A stretch of DNA of 64,000 nucleotides from JAJDXW01 sp965243335 (GCA_965243335.1 OZ251545.1:1674001-1738000); one strand, 5' to 3'; counted from the stretch's first letter, positions 45,739-56,994 are shown. Made by a program: numbers and translations. The notes: generated from the letters alone by a model not told the origin.

Positions 45739-46866
45739 ATGGCCAAGCGCGACTACTACGAGGTGCTCGGGGTCGAGCGGGACGCGGGCGAGGACGCGCT
45801 GAAGAAGTCCTACCGCCGCCTCGCGATGAAGTACCACCCGGACCGGAACCCCGACGACGCGCAGGCCGAGGAGCGCTTCAAGGAGGCCAAGGAGGCCTAC
45901 GAGGTCCTGTCCGACTCCCGGAAGCGGGCGGCCTACGACCAGTTCGGCCACGACGGGGTGAACGCCGACACCCTCGGCGCAGGCGGGTTCGGCGGCGGCT
46001 TCCGGGACATCTTCGACGACGTCTTCGGGGACATCTTCGGGGCGCGCGGCGGCGGGGGGGCGCGCGCGTACCGGGGGGCGGACCTGCGCTATCCCCTCGA
46101 GCTCGACCTCGAGCGGGCGGTCGCGGGCGACACGGTCACCATCCGGGTGCCGACGGTCGTCGACTGCGAGACGTGCGCGGGGAGCGGCGCACGCCCCGGA
46201 ACCCACCCGGCGTCCTGCGAGACCTGCGGCGGAAACGGGCAGGTGCGGATGCAGCAGGGGTTCTTCTCCCTGCAGCAGACCTGCCCCCGCTGCAAGGGCG
46301 CGGGGACCGTCATCCCCAACCCCTGCGCCGCCTGCCGCGGGGCCGGAAAGGTCCGTGACAGCAAGACCCTCTCGGTCAAGATCCCCCCCGGGGTCGACAA
46401 CGGGGATCGGATCCGGCTCACCGGGGAAGGGGAGAGCGGCTCGCGCCCGGGCGCGAACGGGGACCTCTACGTCGAAGTCACGGTGCGCGGCCACCCCATA
46501 TTCGACCGGCGCGGGCGCGACCTCGCCTGCGAGGCGCCGATCAGCTTCGCCACCGCCGCCCTCGGCGGTGAGATCCAGGTCCCCACCCTCGACGGAGCGG
46601 TCAAGCTCAAGGTCCCGGAGGGGACCCAGACGGGCGCCCACTTCCGGCTGCGCGGCAAGGGGGTGAAGCCGGTGCGGGGCGGGGCGGTCGGCGACCTGCT
46701 CTGCCGCGTGGTGGTCGAGACCCCGGTCAACCTCACCTCCCGGCAGAAGGAGATACTCGGCGAGCTCGACGACGCCCTGCGGGGGGGAGACGAGTCCGCG
46801 CACGCGCCGCGGGCCGCTTCGTGGTTCAATGGCGTCAAGCGGTTCTTTGAGGATTTGCGTTCATGA
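45739..46866 (+). CDS. dnaJ: Chaperone DnaJ (Hsp40)
   Basis: This 375-residue type I J-protein stimulates DnaK. The J domain holds the HPD triad in KYHPDRNPDDAQAEE. A Gly/Phe region (GGFGGGFRDIFDDVFGDIFG) follows. The zinc domain has four CxxCxGxG-type repeats beginning CETCAGSG, CETCGGNG, CPRCKGAG and CAACRGAG. The C-terminal substrate domains end in PVNLTSRQKEIL. Its last codons overlap dapB by 4 bp. Confidence 0.97.
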   Translation: MAKRDYYEVLGVERDAGEDALKKSYRRLAMKYHPDRNPDDAQAEERFKEAKEAYEVLSDSRKRAAYDQFGHDGVNADTLGAGGFGGGFRDIFDDVFGDIFGARGGGGARAYRGADLRYPLELDLERAVAGDTVTIRVPTVVDCETCAGSGARPGTHPASCETCGGNGQVRMQQGFFSLQQTCPRCKGAGTVIPNPCAACRGAGKVRDSKTLSVKIPPGVDNGDRIRLTGEGESGSRPGANGDLYVEVTVRGHPIFDRRGRDLACEAPISFATAALGGEIQVPTLDGAVKLKVPEGTQTGAHFRLRGKGVKPVRGGAVGDLLCRVVVETPVNLTSRQKEILGELDDALRGGDESAHAPRAASWFNGVKRFFEDLRS

Positions 46867-47678
46867 CCAGCGAAGCGATGAGGGTCGCGATCTCCGGCGC
46901 GGCGGGGCGGATGGGCCGCACCCTGGTGGCGGCCTGCGCCGAGCGCCCGGACTTCGAGTGTGCGGGCGCGCTCGAGCAGCCCGGCCACGACGCGCTCCGT
47001 ACCGACGCGGGGGTCCTGGCCGGGTCCGGGGCCATCGGGGTCGAGGTGACGGACGATCCGGGAGGGTTCCTGGGCGTGGTGGACGGGGTGATCGACTTCA
47101 GCTTCCCGTCCGGGACGGTCGCCCTCGCCGAGCGTTGCCGGGCGGCCGGCCGGCAGATCGTCATCGGGACCACCGGGTTCTCGGCCGCGGAGCGGGGCCG
47201 CCTTGAAGCGTGCGCCGCGGACGTCCCGGTGCTGATCGCCCCGAACATGAGCGTCGGGGTCAACGCCTGCTTCCACCTCATCGCGATCGCGAGCCGGATC
47301 CTCGGCGGGGAGACCGACGTCGAGATCATCGAGATGCACCACCGCAACAAGGTCGATGCGCCGTCGGGCACCGCGGTCCGGATGGGCGAGATCGTCGCGG
47401 GCGCGCTCGGGCGCGACCTCGCCGAATGCGCGGTCTACGGCCGCGAGGGCCACACCGGCGCGCGCGACCGCGAGACGATCGGCTTCGAGACGATCCGCGG
47501 GGGGGACGCGGTCGGCGAGCACACCGTGATGTTCGCCGGGACCGGGGAGCGGATCGAGATCACCCATCGGGCCGGGAGCCGCCTCAACTTCGCGCACGGC
47601 GCCCTGCGCGCCTCGCGCTGGTTGCGGGACCGCGCGCCCGGCCTCTACGATATGCAGGATGTCCTCGGCCTTCGCTGA
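46863..47678 (+). CDS. dapB: 4-hydroxy-tetrahydrodipicolinate reductase
   Basis: This 271-residue enzyme of lysine/diaminopimelate synthesis has the nucleotide-binding VAISGAAGRMGRTLV at the N-terminus, IVIGTTGFS, and APNMSVGVNACFHL. The substrate and catalytic segment EIIEMHHRNKVDAPSGTAVRMGE and the C-terminal SRLNFAHGALRASRWL follow. It is coupled to dnaJ by an ATGA overlap. In many relatives carA and carB follow dapB; here greA comes next. Confidence 0.97.
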   Translation: MTSEAMRVAISGAAGRMGRTLVAACAERPDFECAGALEQPGHDALRTDAGVLAGSGAIGVEVTDDPGGFLGVVDGVIDFSFPSGTVALAERCRAAGRQIVIGTTGFSAAERGRLEACAADVPVLIAPNMSVGVNACFHLIAIASRILGGETDVEIIEMHHRNKVDAPSGTAVRMGEIVAGALGRDLAECAVYGREGHTGARDRETIGFETIRGGDAVGEHTVMFAGTGERIEITHRAGSRLNFAHGALRASRWLRDRAPGLYDMQDVLGLR

Positions 47679-47747
47679 GGGGTCCCACGCCGACACGTCC
47701 GGCCTGCTTCGCGGCGCTCCGCGGGAGGCCGCCGCCGGGAATCCAGG

Positions 47748-48227
47748 ATGAGCGACCGACCGCCAATGACCGCGGCCGGGGCGGAGCGGCTGCGAGGCGA
47801 GCTCGATCGCCTGCGCAACGTCGAACGCCCGCGGGTCATCCGCGCGATCAGCGCCGCGCGCGAGCACGGCGACCTCCGGGAGAACGCGGAGTACCACGCC
47901 GCGCGCGAGGAGCAGAGCTTCCTCGAGGGGCGCATCGCGGAGATCGAGAGCCAGCTCGCGCGCGCGCAGATCGTCGATCCCGCCCGCCTCGCGGCGGGCG
48001 GGCGGGTGGTGTTCGGCGCGACCGTCCGCCTGATCGACGTCGAGACCGGCGAGGAGCACGACTACCAGATCGTGGGGGAGCTCGAAGCGGAGATCGCGGA
48101 AGGGCGGCTCTCCGTCACGTCGCCCTTCGCGCGCGCCCTCATCGGCCGGCACGAAGGGGACACGGTGACCGTCCGGGCCCCCGGCGGGGAGCGCGAGTAC
48201 GAGATCGTGGGTGTCGAGTACCGATGA
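47748..48227 (+). CDS. greA: Transcription elongation factor GreA
   Basis: This 159-residue factor stimulates RNA cleavage in backtracked RNA polymerase. The N-terminal coiled coil ends in the acidic tip REHGDLRENAEYHAAREEQSFLEGR, with the Asp/Glu pair that acts in the secondary channel. The C-terminal FKBP-like domain reads VVFGATVRLIDVETGEEHDYQIVG and ISxxSPxxRALIG-type SVTSPFARALIGRHEGD. It lies between dapB and rlmE. Confidence 0.96.
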   Translation: MSDRPPMTAAGAERLRGELDRLRNVERPRVIRAISAAREHGDLRENAEYHAAREEQSFLEGRIAEIESQLARAQIVDPARLAAGGRVVFGATVRLIDVETGEEHDYQIVGELEAEIAEGRLSVTSPFARALIGRHEGDTVTVRAPGGEREYEIVGVEYR

Positions 48228-48245
48228 CCGCTCCGGGTTCCCGTC

Positions 48246-48845
48246 ATGGCGCGCGGCTGGGCCGCGTCCTGGCGTGACGACGAGTACGTCCGCCGGTCCC
48301 GCGCCGAGGGCTACCGGGCGCGGTCGGCGTACAAGCTCGCCGAGCTGGACGAACGCTACCGGCTCGTGCGCCCGGGGTGCACGGCGGTGGACCTCGGGGC
48401 CGCGCCGGGCGCCTGGTCCCAGTACCTCCGCCGCCGCGGCGCGTCCCGGGTGGCGGCGATCGACCGCTTGCCGATGGAGCCGATCCGGGGCGTCGACTTC
48501 ATCCACGGCGACTTCCGGGAGGAGGCCGCGCTCGCGGCCCTGCTCCAATGCCTCGGATCGGCCGGGGCGGACCTTGTGCTTTCGGACCTCGCGCCCAATA
48601 TGGGAGGCATGAAGGCCGTCGACCAGCCGCGGGCGATGGAGCTGGCCGAGCTGGCGTTCGACCTCGCGGGCCGGGTCCTCGTTCCGGCCGGGGCCTTCGT
48701 CGTCAAGGTCTTCCAGGGAGAAGGGTTCGACCCGTTCGTACGCGGGGTGCGGGCGAGCTTCGACACGGTCCGGGTCCGCAAGCCCCGGGCGTCGCGCCCC
48801 CGCTCGCCCGAGGTCTACGTGGTCGCGTGCGGGCATCGCGTATAA
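48246..48845 (+). CDS. rlmE: 23S rRNA 2'-O-methyltransferase RlmE (FtsJ)
   Basis: This 199-residue SAM-dependent methyltransferase modifies U2552 of 23S rRNA. The K-D-K-E tetrad is visible: Lys in ARSAYKLAELDERY, Asp in LVLSDLAPNMGGMKAVD, Lys in AFVVKVFQGEGFD, and Glu in SRPRSPEVYVVA. The SAM-binding motif is VDLGAAPGAWSQYL. It precedes ftsH by 28 bp, as usual for the rlmE-ftsH pair. Confidence 0.96.
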   Translation: MARGWAASWRDDEYVRRSRAEGYRARSAYKLAELDERYRLVRPGCTAVDLGAAPGAWSQYLRRRGASRVAAIDRLPMEPIRGVDFIHGDFREEAALAALLQCLGSAGADLVLSDLAPNMGGMKAVDQPRAMELAELAFDLAGRVLVPAGAFVVKVFQGEGFDPFVRGVRASFDTVRVRKPRASRPRSPEVYVVACGHRV

Positions 48846-48873
48846 TCCATCCGATCCCCGGAGGATCGACGCA

Positions 48874-50808
<1,935 letters not shown>

Positions 50809-50824
50809 CCGCGGTCCGGGGCGC

Positions 50825-52228
50825 ATGAAGCCGCGGCTCTTCGGCACCGACGGGATCCGGGGCAGGGTCGGGCGCCATCCCATCACCCCCGACTTCATGC
50901 TCCGCCTCGGCTGGGCGGCGGGCCGGGTGTTCGCGAACGACGGCGACGGCGTCGTCCTCATCGGGAAGGACACCCGCATCTCCGGCTACATGTTCGAGTC
51001 GGCGCTCGAGGCCGGGCTCTCCGCGGCCGGGGCCGACGTGCGGCTCCTCGGCCCGGTCCCGACCCCCGCCGTCGCCTACCTCACCCAGACCCACCGCGCG
51101 GACGCCGGCATCGTGATCAGCGCGTCGCACAACCCGCATTACGACAACGGGGTCAAGTTCTTCACCCGGGACGGGGGCAAGCTCTCCGACGAAGCGGAGG
51201 TCGCGATCGAGCTGGCCCTCGAGCGCCCGCTCCAGGCGGTCCCGTCCGACCGCATCGGCAAGGTGCAGCGGATCAACGACGCGGCGGGGCGGTACATCGA
51301 GTTCTGCAAGAGCACCCTCCCCCGGCGCACCATGCTGGAGGGGCTCCGGCTCGTGGTGGACTGCGCGCACGGGGCGGCCTACCAGATCGCCCCCAGCGTG
51401 TTCGAGGAGCTCGGCGCCCAGGTCGTGCCCATCGGGGTGAGCCCGGACGGGCTCAACATCAACGACGGCTACGGGGCCGTCACTCCCGGCCCGATGCGCC
51501 AGGCCGTGCTGGACCACCGGGCGGACGCGGGCCTCGCGCTCGACGGCGACGGCGACCGCCTCATCATGGCCGATGCGCGCGGCGACCTCCTCGACGGCGA
51601 CGACGTCCTGTTCGTGATCGCCGAGGACCGCAAGCGGCGCGGGGTTCTCGGCGGCGGGGTGGTCGGCACCCTGATGACCAACCTCGGGCTCGAGGAGTCG
51701 CTGGGCGAGCGGGACATCGTGTTCGATCGCGCGAGCGTGGGGGACCGCCAGGTGCTCGAACGGCTGCGGTCGAAGGGATGGCTGCTCGGGGGCGAGTCCT
51801 CGGGGCACATCGTGTGCCTCGATCAGAACACGACGGGCGACGGCATCATCGCCGCGCTCCAGGTCCTGTTCGCGATGTCGGATCGGGGCAAGGCGCTGGC
51901 CGACCTTCGGCGCGGGTGCCGGAAGTATCCACAATGCATCGAGAACGTGAAGGTCAATGCGCCCGCCGGCTCCGTCATCGAAGCGCCCGAGGTCCGGCGC
52001 GCGGTCCGGGACGCCGAAGCCGACCTCGGAGCCGGAGGCCGGGTCCTGCTGCGCCTCTCCGGCACCGAAGCAGTGGTGCGGGTCATGGTGGAGGGGGCCG
52101 CCGCGGACCAGGTGAACGACCTCGCGGGCCGCATCGCCCTGGCCGTGGAGGAGGCCGCCGGCGCGGACGGCCGGGGGGCGGCCCCGCTGTCCGTGGTCGC
52201 GACCGGAGCCGAGCGCCATGGCGCGTAG
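50825..52228 (+). CDS. glmM: Phosphoglucosamine mutase
   Basis: This 467-residue enzyme makes glucosamine-1-phosphate for UDP-GlcNAc. It starts LFGTDGIRGRVGRHPITPDF. The active-site phosphoserine loop is GIVISASHNPHYDNGVKFF, the metal loop is LALDGDGDRLIMAD, and the sugar-binding loop is GGESSGHIVCLD. The phosphate-binding loop reads RLSGTEAVVRVMVEG, with Leu and Ala-Val where RKSGTEPLIRVM is common. The C-terminus extends about 15 residues and overlaps tpiA by 11 bp. It lies 16 bp after ftsH. Confidence 0.96.
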   Translation: MKPRLFGTDGIRGRVGRHPITPDFMLRLGWAAGRVFANDGDGVVLIGKDTRISGYMFESALEAGLSAAGADVRLLGPVPTPAVAYLTQTHRADAGIVISASHNPHYDNGVKFFTRDGGKLSDEAEVAIELALERPLQAVPSDRIGKVQRINDAAGRYIEFCKSTLPRRTMLEGLRLVVDCAHGAAYQIAPSVFEELGAQVVPIGVSPDGLNINDGYGAVTPGPMRQAVLDHRADAGLALDGDGDRLIMADARGDLLDGDDVLFVIAEDRKRRGVLGGGVVGTLMTNLGLEESLGERDIVFDRASVGDRQVLERLRSKGWLLGGESSGHIVCLDQNTTGDGIIAALQVLFAMSDRGKALADLRRGCRKYPQCIENVKVNAPAGSVIEAPEVRRAVRDAEADLGAGGRVLLRLSGTEAVVRVMVEGAAADQVNDLAGRIALAVEEAAGADGRGAAPLSVVATGAERHGA

Positions 52229-52973
52229 GCCGCTGGTCGTCGGAAACTGGAAGATGCACGGTACCGCGCAGGAGGCCGAGCGCCTGGCCCGGGCGGTGGT
52301 GGACGGCCATCGGGGCAGGGCCGCGGAGGCCGCGGTCTGCCCGCCGTTTCCGCACCTCGCGGCCGTTTCCGGGATCGTCGCCGGCACAGCGGTGGCGCTC
52401 GGCGCCCAGGACGTCTCCCGGCACGCTTCCGGGGCGCATACCGGCGAGGTCTCGGCCGGGATGCTCCGGGACGTCGGCTGCCGCTGGGTCATCGTCGGCC
52501 ATTCGGAGCGCCGCACCCGGCTCGGCGAGACCGACGAGGCGGTGCGCGCGAAGTTCGAGCGGGCGCGGGAGGCCGGGCTCGTTCCGATCGCCTGCGTAGG
52601 CGAGACCCTGGAGGAGCGCGAGGCGGGGGAGGCGGAGCGGGTGGTCGGCCGGCAGGTCGACGCGCTCCTCGCGGACGGGGGGGCCGAAGCGGTGGGAGAG
52701 AGCGTGATCGCCTACGAGCCGGTGTGGGCGATCGGTACGGGCCGGAACGCCGCCCCGGAGGACGCCCAGGCCATGCACCGCGCGGTGCGCGAGCGGGTGG
52801 CGGGCCGGAGCGCCGCCGCCGCCGAATCGGTGCGGATCCTCTACGGCGGGAGCGTCAGCGAGGGGAACGCGGCCGCGCTCTTCGCCATGCCCGACGTCGA
52901 CGGCGGGCTCGTCGGCGGGGCGTCCCTCGACTCCGAACGGTTCATCGCGATCTGCCGGGCGGCGGACGCATGA
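52218..52973 (+). CDS. tpiA: Triosephosphate isomerase
   Basis: This is a 251-residue glycolytic TIM barrel. GNWKMHG holds the active-site Lys, AQDVSRHASGAHTGEVSAGML precedes WVIVGHSERR with the catalytic His, and AYEPVWAIGTGRNA carries the catalytic Glu. LLYGGSV-type RILYGGSVSEGNAAAL binds phosphate. Overlap with glmM and proximity to secG make the glmM-tpiA-secG block one transcription unit. Confidence 0.97.
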   Translation: MARRPLVVGNWKMHGTAQEAERLARAVVDGHRGRAAEAAVCPPFPHLAAVSGIVAGTAVALGAQDVSRHASGAHTGEVSAGMLRDVGCRWVIVGHSERRTRLGETDEAVRAKFERAREAGLVPIACVGETLEEREAGEAERVVGRQVDALLADGGAEAVGESVIAYEPVWAIGTGRNAAPEDAQAMHRAVRERVAGRSAAAAESVRILYGGSVSEGNAAALFAMPDVDGGLVGGASLDSERFIAICRAADA

Positions 52974-53022
52974 GCGGGCGTGCGCGCCGTCCGGCCCGGC
53001 GCCGTCGGCCTGCCGGATTCGC

Positions 53023-53421
53023 ATGGGGACCGAAATGCTGACCATCCTCACGACGATTCACCTCCTCGCCGCGGTGGCCATCGTCGCCCTGGTCCTCCTG
53101 CAGCAGGGCAAGGGCGCGGACGCCGGGGCGGCCTTCGGGGCGGGCGGATCGGGCGCCGTGTTCGGCGCCCGCGGGGCGGCCTCCTTCCTGACCCGCGGCA
53201 CCGCGGTGCTCGCCCTCGTCTTCTTCCTCACCAGCCTGGGGCTCGCCTGGTTCGCGAGCCAGCAGGTGGAGCGCCGCAGCGTGGTGGAGCGCACCGAGGC
53301 GCCGGCCGAATCCGAGAGGGCGCCGGCATCGCCGGCCGACGTGCCGGGCTCCGCCTCGGACGTCCCGGCCGCGGACGTCCTGTCCGACGACGTTCCCGAG
53401 GGAGCGACGACCAGCAACTGA
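53023..53421 (+). CDS. secG: Preprotein translocase subunit SecG
   Basis: This is a small membrane subunit of the SecYEG channel, 132 residues from ATG 53023 or 128 from ATG 53035. Two helices are clear: LTILTTIHLLAAVAIVALVLLQ and GTAVLALVFFLTSLGLAWF. Between them is the conserved QQGKGADAGAAFGAGGSGAVFGARG. The C-terminal tail is acidic, Pro/Ala-rich and variable, as in other SecG proteins. No tRNA-Leu gene follows, although it does in many Gammaproteobacteria. Confidence 0.95.
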   Translation: MGTEMLTILTTIHLLAAVAIVALVLLQQGKGADAGAAFGAGGSGAVFGARGAASFLTRGTAVLALVFFLTSLGLAWFASQQVERRSVVERTEAPAESERAPASPADVPGSASDVPAADVLSDDVPEGATTSN

Positions 53422-53530
53422 TCCGGCCCTGCTCCCGTCCCCGAAGACGGAGCCGCGGGCGCCGGCCGCGCCCGGCGCTCCCCCACGCCGCGGCCCTCCC
53501 GGCGCCAAGCCGGCAGCACGGAGAATCGCC

Positions 53531-54988
53531 ATGCAGCTTTCCGACTCCAGCCTGATCAAGGACCGGTGCTACCTCGGCGGCGAATGGGCCGCGGCCGATT
53601 CCGGGGAGACCATCCCGGTCACCAACCCGGCGACCGGAGAGGTCCTCGCCCACGTCCCGCGGATGGGCGCGCCCGAGACGCGGCGGGCGATCGACGCGGC
53701 CCGCGCCGCCTGGCCCGCGTGGCGGGGGCGCACCGCGAAGGATCGGTCGGCCGTCCTCCGGCGCTGGAGCGACCTCCTGCTCAAGAACCAGGACGACCTC
53801 GGCGCGCTCATGACCCTCGAGCAGGGCAAGCCGCTCGCGGAGGCGAAGGGGGAGGTGGCCTACGCCGCCTCCTTCATCGAGTGGTTCGCGGAGGAGGCGC
53901 GGCGCGTCTACGGCGACACCATCCCCGCCCCCAACCCGGACTGGCGGATCGTGGTCACCCGCGAACCGGTCGGGGTGACCGCGGCGGTGACCCCGTGGAA
54001 CTTCCCGGCCGCGATGATCACCCGCAAGGCGGGGCCGGCCCTCGCGGCCGGATGTCCGATGGTGGTCAAGCCCGCGACCGCGACCCCGCTCTCGGCCCTC
54101 GCGCTCGCCGAGCTCGCGGAGCGGGCCGGCGTGCCCCCGGGCGTCTTCAGCGTCATCACCGGCAAGTCGGCCGAGATCGGGCGCGAGATGACCACGAGCC
54201 CCGTCGTGCGCAAGTTCAGCTTCACCGGGTCCACCGAGATCGGCAAGCAGCTCATGGAGCAGTGCTCGGGGACGGTCAAGAAGGTGAGCCTGGAGCTCGG
54301 CGGGAACGCGCCGTTCATCGTCTTCGACGACGCCGACCTCGAGGCGGCGGTCGAGGGGGCGGTCGCGTCGAAGTTCCGCAACATGGGGCAGACCTGCGTC
54401 TGCGCGAACCGGGTGCTGGTCCAGGACGGGGTCTACGACGAGTTCACCGCGAGGCTCGGCCAGGCGGTGAGCGCGATGAAGGTGGGGAACGGGCTCGAGG
54501 CGGGGGTCGTGCAGGGGCCGCTCATCGACCTGCCGGCGGTCGAGAAGGTGGAGGAGCACATTGCGGACGCGCTTGGGAAGGGCGCGCGGGTCGTGGTCGG
54601 CGGGGAGCGGCACCCCCTCGGCGGGACCTGGTTCGAGCCGACGGTGCTCGCCGACGTGACCCCCGACATGAAGGTCGCGCGCGAGGAGACCTTCGGGCCG
54701 GTGGCGCCCCTCTTCCGTTTCGAGTCCGAGGACGAGGCGGTCGCGATGGCGAACGACACCGAGTTCGGGCTCGCGAGCTACTTCTACAGCCGCGACGTCG
54801 GCCGGATCTGGCGGGTCTCGGAAGGGCTCGAGTACGGCATGGTCGGGGTGAACTCCGGGCTCCTGTCGGCCGCGGAAGCCCCGTTCGGCGGGGTGAAGGA
54901 GTCCGGGATCGGCCGGGAAGGCTCCTACCAGGGTCTCGACGAGTTCCTCGAGGTCAAGTACCTCTGCATGGGCGGGGTCTCCGCCTGA
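53531..54988 (+). CDS. gabD: Succinate-semialdehyde dehydrogenase, NADP+
   Basis: This 485-residue aldehyde dehydrogenase oxidises succinate semialdehyde in the GABA shunt. Cofactor motif VTPWNFPAAMITRKAGPALAAG and FTGSTEIGKQLM are present, the general base Glu is in SLELGGNAPFIVFDDADLE, and the catalytic Cys is in FRNMGQTCVCANRVLVQDG. The C-terminal FGGVKESGIGREGSYQGLDEFLEVKYLCMG is characteristic of GabD. The gene has its own RBS (GGAGAA) 109 bp after secG and is likely transcribed with or from near it. Confidence 0.93.
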   Translation: MQLSDSSLIKDRCYLGGEWAAADSGETIPVTNPATGEVLAHVPRMGAPETRRAIDAARAAWPAWRGRTAKDRSAVLRRWSDLLLKNQDDLGALMTLEQGKPLAEAKGEVAYAASFIEWFAEEARRVYGDTIPAPNPDWRIVVTREPVGVTAAVTPWNFPAAMITRKAGPALAAGCPMVVKPATATPLSALALAELAERAGVPPGVFSVITGKSAEIGREMTTSPVVRKFSFTGSTEIGKQLMEQCSGTVKKVSLELGGNAPFIVFDDADLEAAVEGAVASKFRNMGQTCVCANRVLVQDGVYDEFTARLGQAVSAMKVGNGLEAGVVQGPLIDLPAVEKVEEHIADALGKGARVVVGGERHPLGGTWFEPTVLADVTPDMKVAREETFGPVAPLFRFESEDEAVAMANDTEFGLASYFYSRDVGRIWRVSEGLEYGMVGVNSGLLSAAEAPFGGVKESGIGREGSYQGLDEFLEVKYLCMGGVSA

Positions 54989-55020
54989 GGAAAGGAGCCC
55001 CTCCGGCGCTCGTGCGCTGG

Positions 55021-55341
55021 TCAAACGATGCCGAACAGCTTTGCGGCCATCGCGAAGATGAGCGCTGCAAGAAAGCCGAGGATCCATCGCAGCTCGGAGC
55101 GCAAGGTACCGATCTCCCGGTGGAGGTCGGCCTTCGTCTCTTTGCGTAGCGCGTCGATGTCGGCCTTCGTGGCGAGGTCGGCCCGGTCGGCGCCGGCAGC
55201 TTGGCGCATCCCTTCGGCGATGGCTTCGGCGTGTTTGGCTTCGATGCCGGCGGCCTTGAGGTCGCGAACCGTGGCGAGCGGGTTGAAGGCGGTTGCGGCC
55301 AAGGCGGCTCTCCATGGTGCGTTTGGTTGGTGCGCTGCCAT
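55021..55341 (-). CDS. Small coiled-coil membrane-anchored protein (DUF1640-like)
   Basis: This is a 106-residue protein. The N-terminal half (FNPLATVRDLKAAGIEAKHAEAIAEGMRQA) resembles the targeting region of DUF1640/CCDC90 proteins. A heptad-patterned coiled coil (ADLATKADIDALRKETKADLHREIGTLRSELR, about residues 55-86) and a single C-terminal helix (WILGFLAALIFAMAAKLF) follow. Such proteins often occur near mobile or defence genes, but no function is established. It is convergent with gabD, 32 bp away. Confidence 0.65.
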   Translation of the reverse strand: MAAHQPNAPWRAALAATAFNPLATVRDLKAAGIEAKHAEAIAEGMRQAAGADRADLATKADIDALRKETKADLHREIGTLRSELRWILGFLAALIFAMAAKLFGIV

Positions 55342-55384
55342 CTTGGCGCATTGCGGCGGCGGTCACTGCTCGGCTTCCTGCTCG

Positions 55385-55545
55385 AGGCATGTGCGCTGTG
55401 GGGTTTTTCGCCAAGCACGCCTCGTCGCAGGGCCTCCTGGGAACGCGGGCGTCCCGCCCGCAGCGGACCGAAGTGAAGCGCCGGGGAAAAATGCGGGCGG
55501 GACGCCCGCGTTCCCAGGAGGCGGCGGCGCGGCCCGCGCGGCCGA
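55385..55545 (+). repeat. Intergenic repeat, unit 10
   Basis: It begins AGGCATGTGCGCTGT (55385-55399) with the GGGGTTTTTCGCCAAGCACG block, followed by a hairpin module at 55433-55525 (CTGGGAACGCGGGCGTCC and its complement). No right terminus is found. It lies between the DUF1640-like gene and the xseA stop and could act as a bidirectional terminator. Confidence 0.75.
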
Positions 55546-55566
55546 GGGGGCGCTCCCGGCGCGCCT

Positions 55567-56994
55567 TCAGTCGGGCTCCGTCGAGGTGACGGTCGCGTCC
55601 AGCCGGCCGCGGGCGAGCCGTGCGGTGACCGTGTCCCCCGGGGTGACTTCATCCGCGTCGCGCACGATGCCGCCGCCCCGGTAGAGGATCGCGTAGCCCC
55701 GGTCGAGCGTGCGGCCGGGGCTCACCGCATGGAGGGCGCGGACGACCTCCCGGACCCTCCCCGCCGCGCGGGCCAGCCGCTCCGCCATGGCCGAACGGCC
55801 TCTCCTCTCCAGGTTCTCGAGCTTCGTCCGGCGCGCGCGCGCGTCGGGGCGGGCTCGTTCGAGACGGTGGCGGAGGGCGGCCGTCCGCTGCCGCGCCTCC
55901 CGGCTCCGCCGGTCGAAGGCGCCCGCAGCGCGCCGCCCCAGCTCGTCCGCGCGCTGGACCAGGCTCTCGATCCGGCGCAGCGGGTGGCGCAGCCGCCGGC
56001 GCCGGAGCTCGAGCGCGGTCCGCCTCCGTTCGGCGCCCGCGGCGGCCGCGCGCCGGGCGCGCCCGGCGATCGCGTGGAGGCGCTCGACGAGCTCGGCCCG
56101 GCTCGGAGAGGCCCGCTCGGCGGCGGCCGACGGGGTCGGGGCGCGCTCGTCCGCCGCGAAGTCGGCGATCGTCACGTCCGACTCGTGCCCGACCCCGGTG
56201 ACGACCGGAATGGGGCAGGCGTGGATGGCCCGGGCCACCCCCTCCTCGTTGAACGACCAGAGGTCCTCGAGGGAGCCGCCTCCCCGAACGACGAGCAGGA
56301 CGTCGCACTCCGCCCGCCGGACCGCGGCCCCGATGGCCGCCGCGATCTCCTCCCCCGCCCCCTCTCCCTGCACCCGGGTCGGGTAGATGACGACCGGCAG
56401 CGCGGGGAGCCGGCGTCCGAGCACCTTGAGCACGTCCCGCACCGCCGCGCCGGTGGGCGAGGTGACGACCCCGAGCCGCCGCGGGAAGCTCGGCAGGGGG
56501 CGCTTGCGCCCGGTGTCGAAGAGCCCTTCCTCCTGGAGCTGGAGACGGAGGCGGTCGTAGGCGAGCCGGAGTGCGCCTTCCCCGGCCGGCTCCAGCTCCT
56601 GGACCACGAGCTGGAACTCCCCGCGGGGACCGTACAGCCCGACCCGGACCCGCGCGATCACCTGCATCCCGTCCCGCGGCTCGAACCTGATCCGCATCCG
56701 GTTCGAGCGGAAGAGGGCGCACCGGACCTGGGCCCGCGAGTCCTTGAGGGTGAAGTACACGTGCCCGGAGCGGGGCCGCGCGAGGTTGGTCAGCTCGCCC
56801 TCCACCCAGAGGAGCGGGAACGAGTCCTCGAGTATCCGCCCGACCTCGTCGTTGAGCCGCCCGACGGTGTAGACCTCGCGGTTCGCTCCCGTCCCGGCGC
56901 CGGGGTCGGCTCGGGCCCGGGGTCCCGCGCCGGCGTCCGACGGCGCCGGTCCGGCGCCGGGCAGGGCGAAGTCGTGGTCGAAGGGAGCGTGCAT
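55567..56994 (-). CDS. xseA: Exodeoxyribonuclease VII large subunit
   Basis: This 475-residue subunit belongs to the single-strand nuclease XseAB. After a 35-residue Ala/Pro/Gly-rich start come the OB-fold domain YTVGRLNDEVGRILEDSFPLLWVEGELTNLARPRSGHVYFTLKD, and the catalytic core with VVTSPTGAAVRDVLKVLGRR, LLVVRGGGSLEDLWSFNEE and TGVGHESDVTIADFAADERAPTPSAAAE. A long Arg/Ala coiled coil follows. The C-terminal LDRGYAILY is typical. The small subunit xseB is not nearby. Confidence 0.95.
   Translation of the reverse strand: MHAPFDHDFALPGAGPAPSDAGAGPRARADPGAGTGANREVYTVGRLNDEVGRILEDSFPLLWVEGELTNLARPRSGHVYFTLKDSRAQVRCALFRSNRMRIRFEPRDGMQVIARVRVGLYGPRGEFQLVVQELEPAGEGALRLAYDRLRLQLQEEGLFDTGRKRPLPSFPRRLGVVTSPTGAAVRDVLKVLGRRLPALPVVIYPTRVQGEGAGEEIAAAIGAAVRRAECDVLLVVRGGGSLEDLWSFNEEGVARAIHACPIPVVTGVGHESDVTIADFAADERAPTPSAAAERASPSRAELVERLHAIAGRARRAAAAGAERRRTALELRRRRLRHPLRRIESLVQRADELGRRAAGAFDRRSREARQRTAALRHRLERARPDARARRTKLENLERRGRSAMAERLARAAGRVREVVRALHAVSPGRTLDRGYAILYRGGGIVRDADEVTPGDTVTARLARGRLDATVTSTEPD

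Noticed and set aside
53422..53530. The tRNA-Leu expected after secG
   Set aside because: No cloverleaf or CCA-bearing acceptor stem can be found on either strand in this gap.
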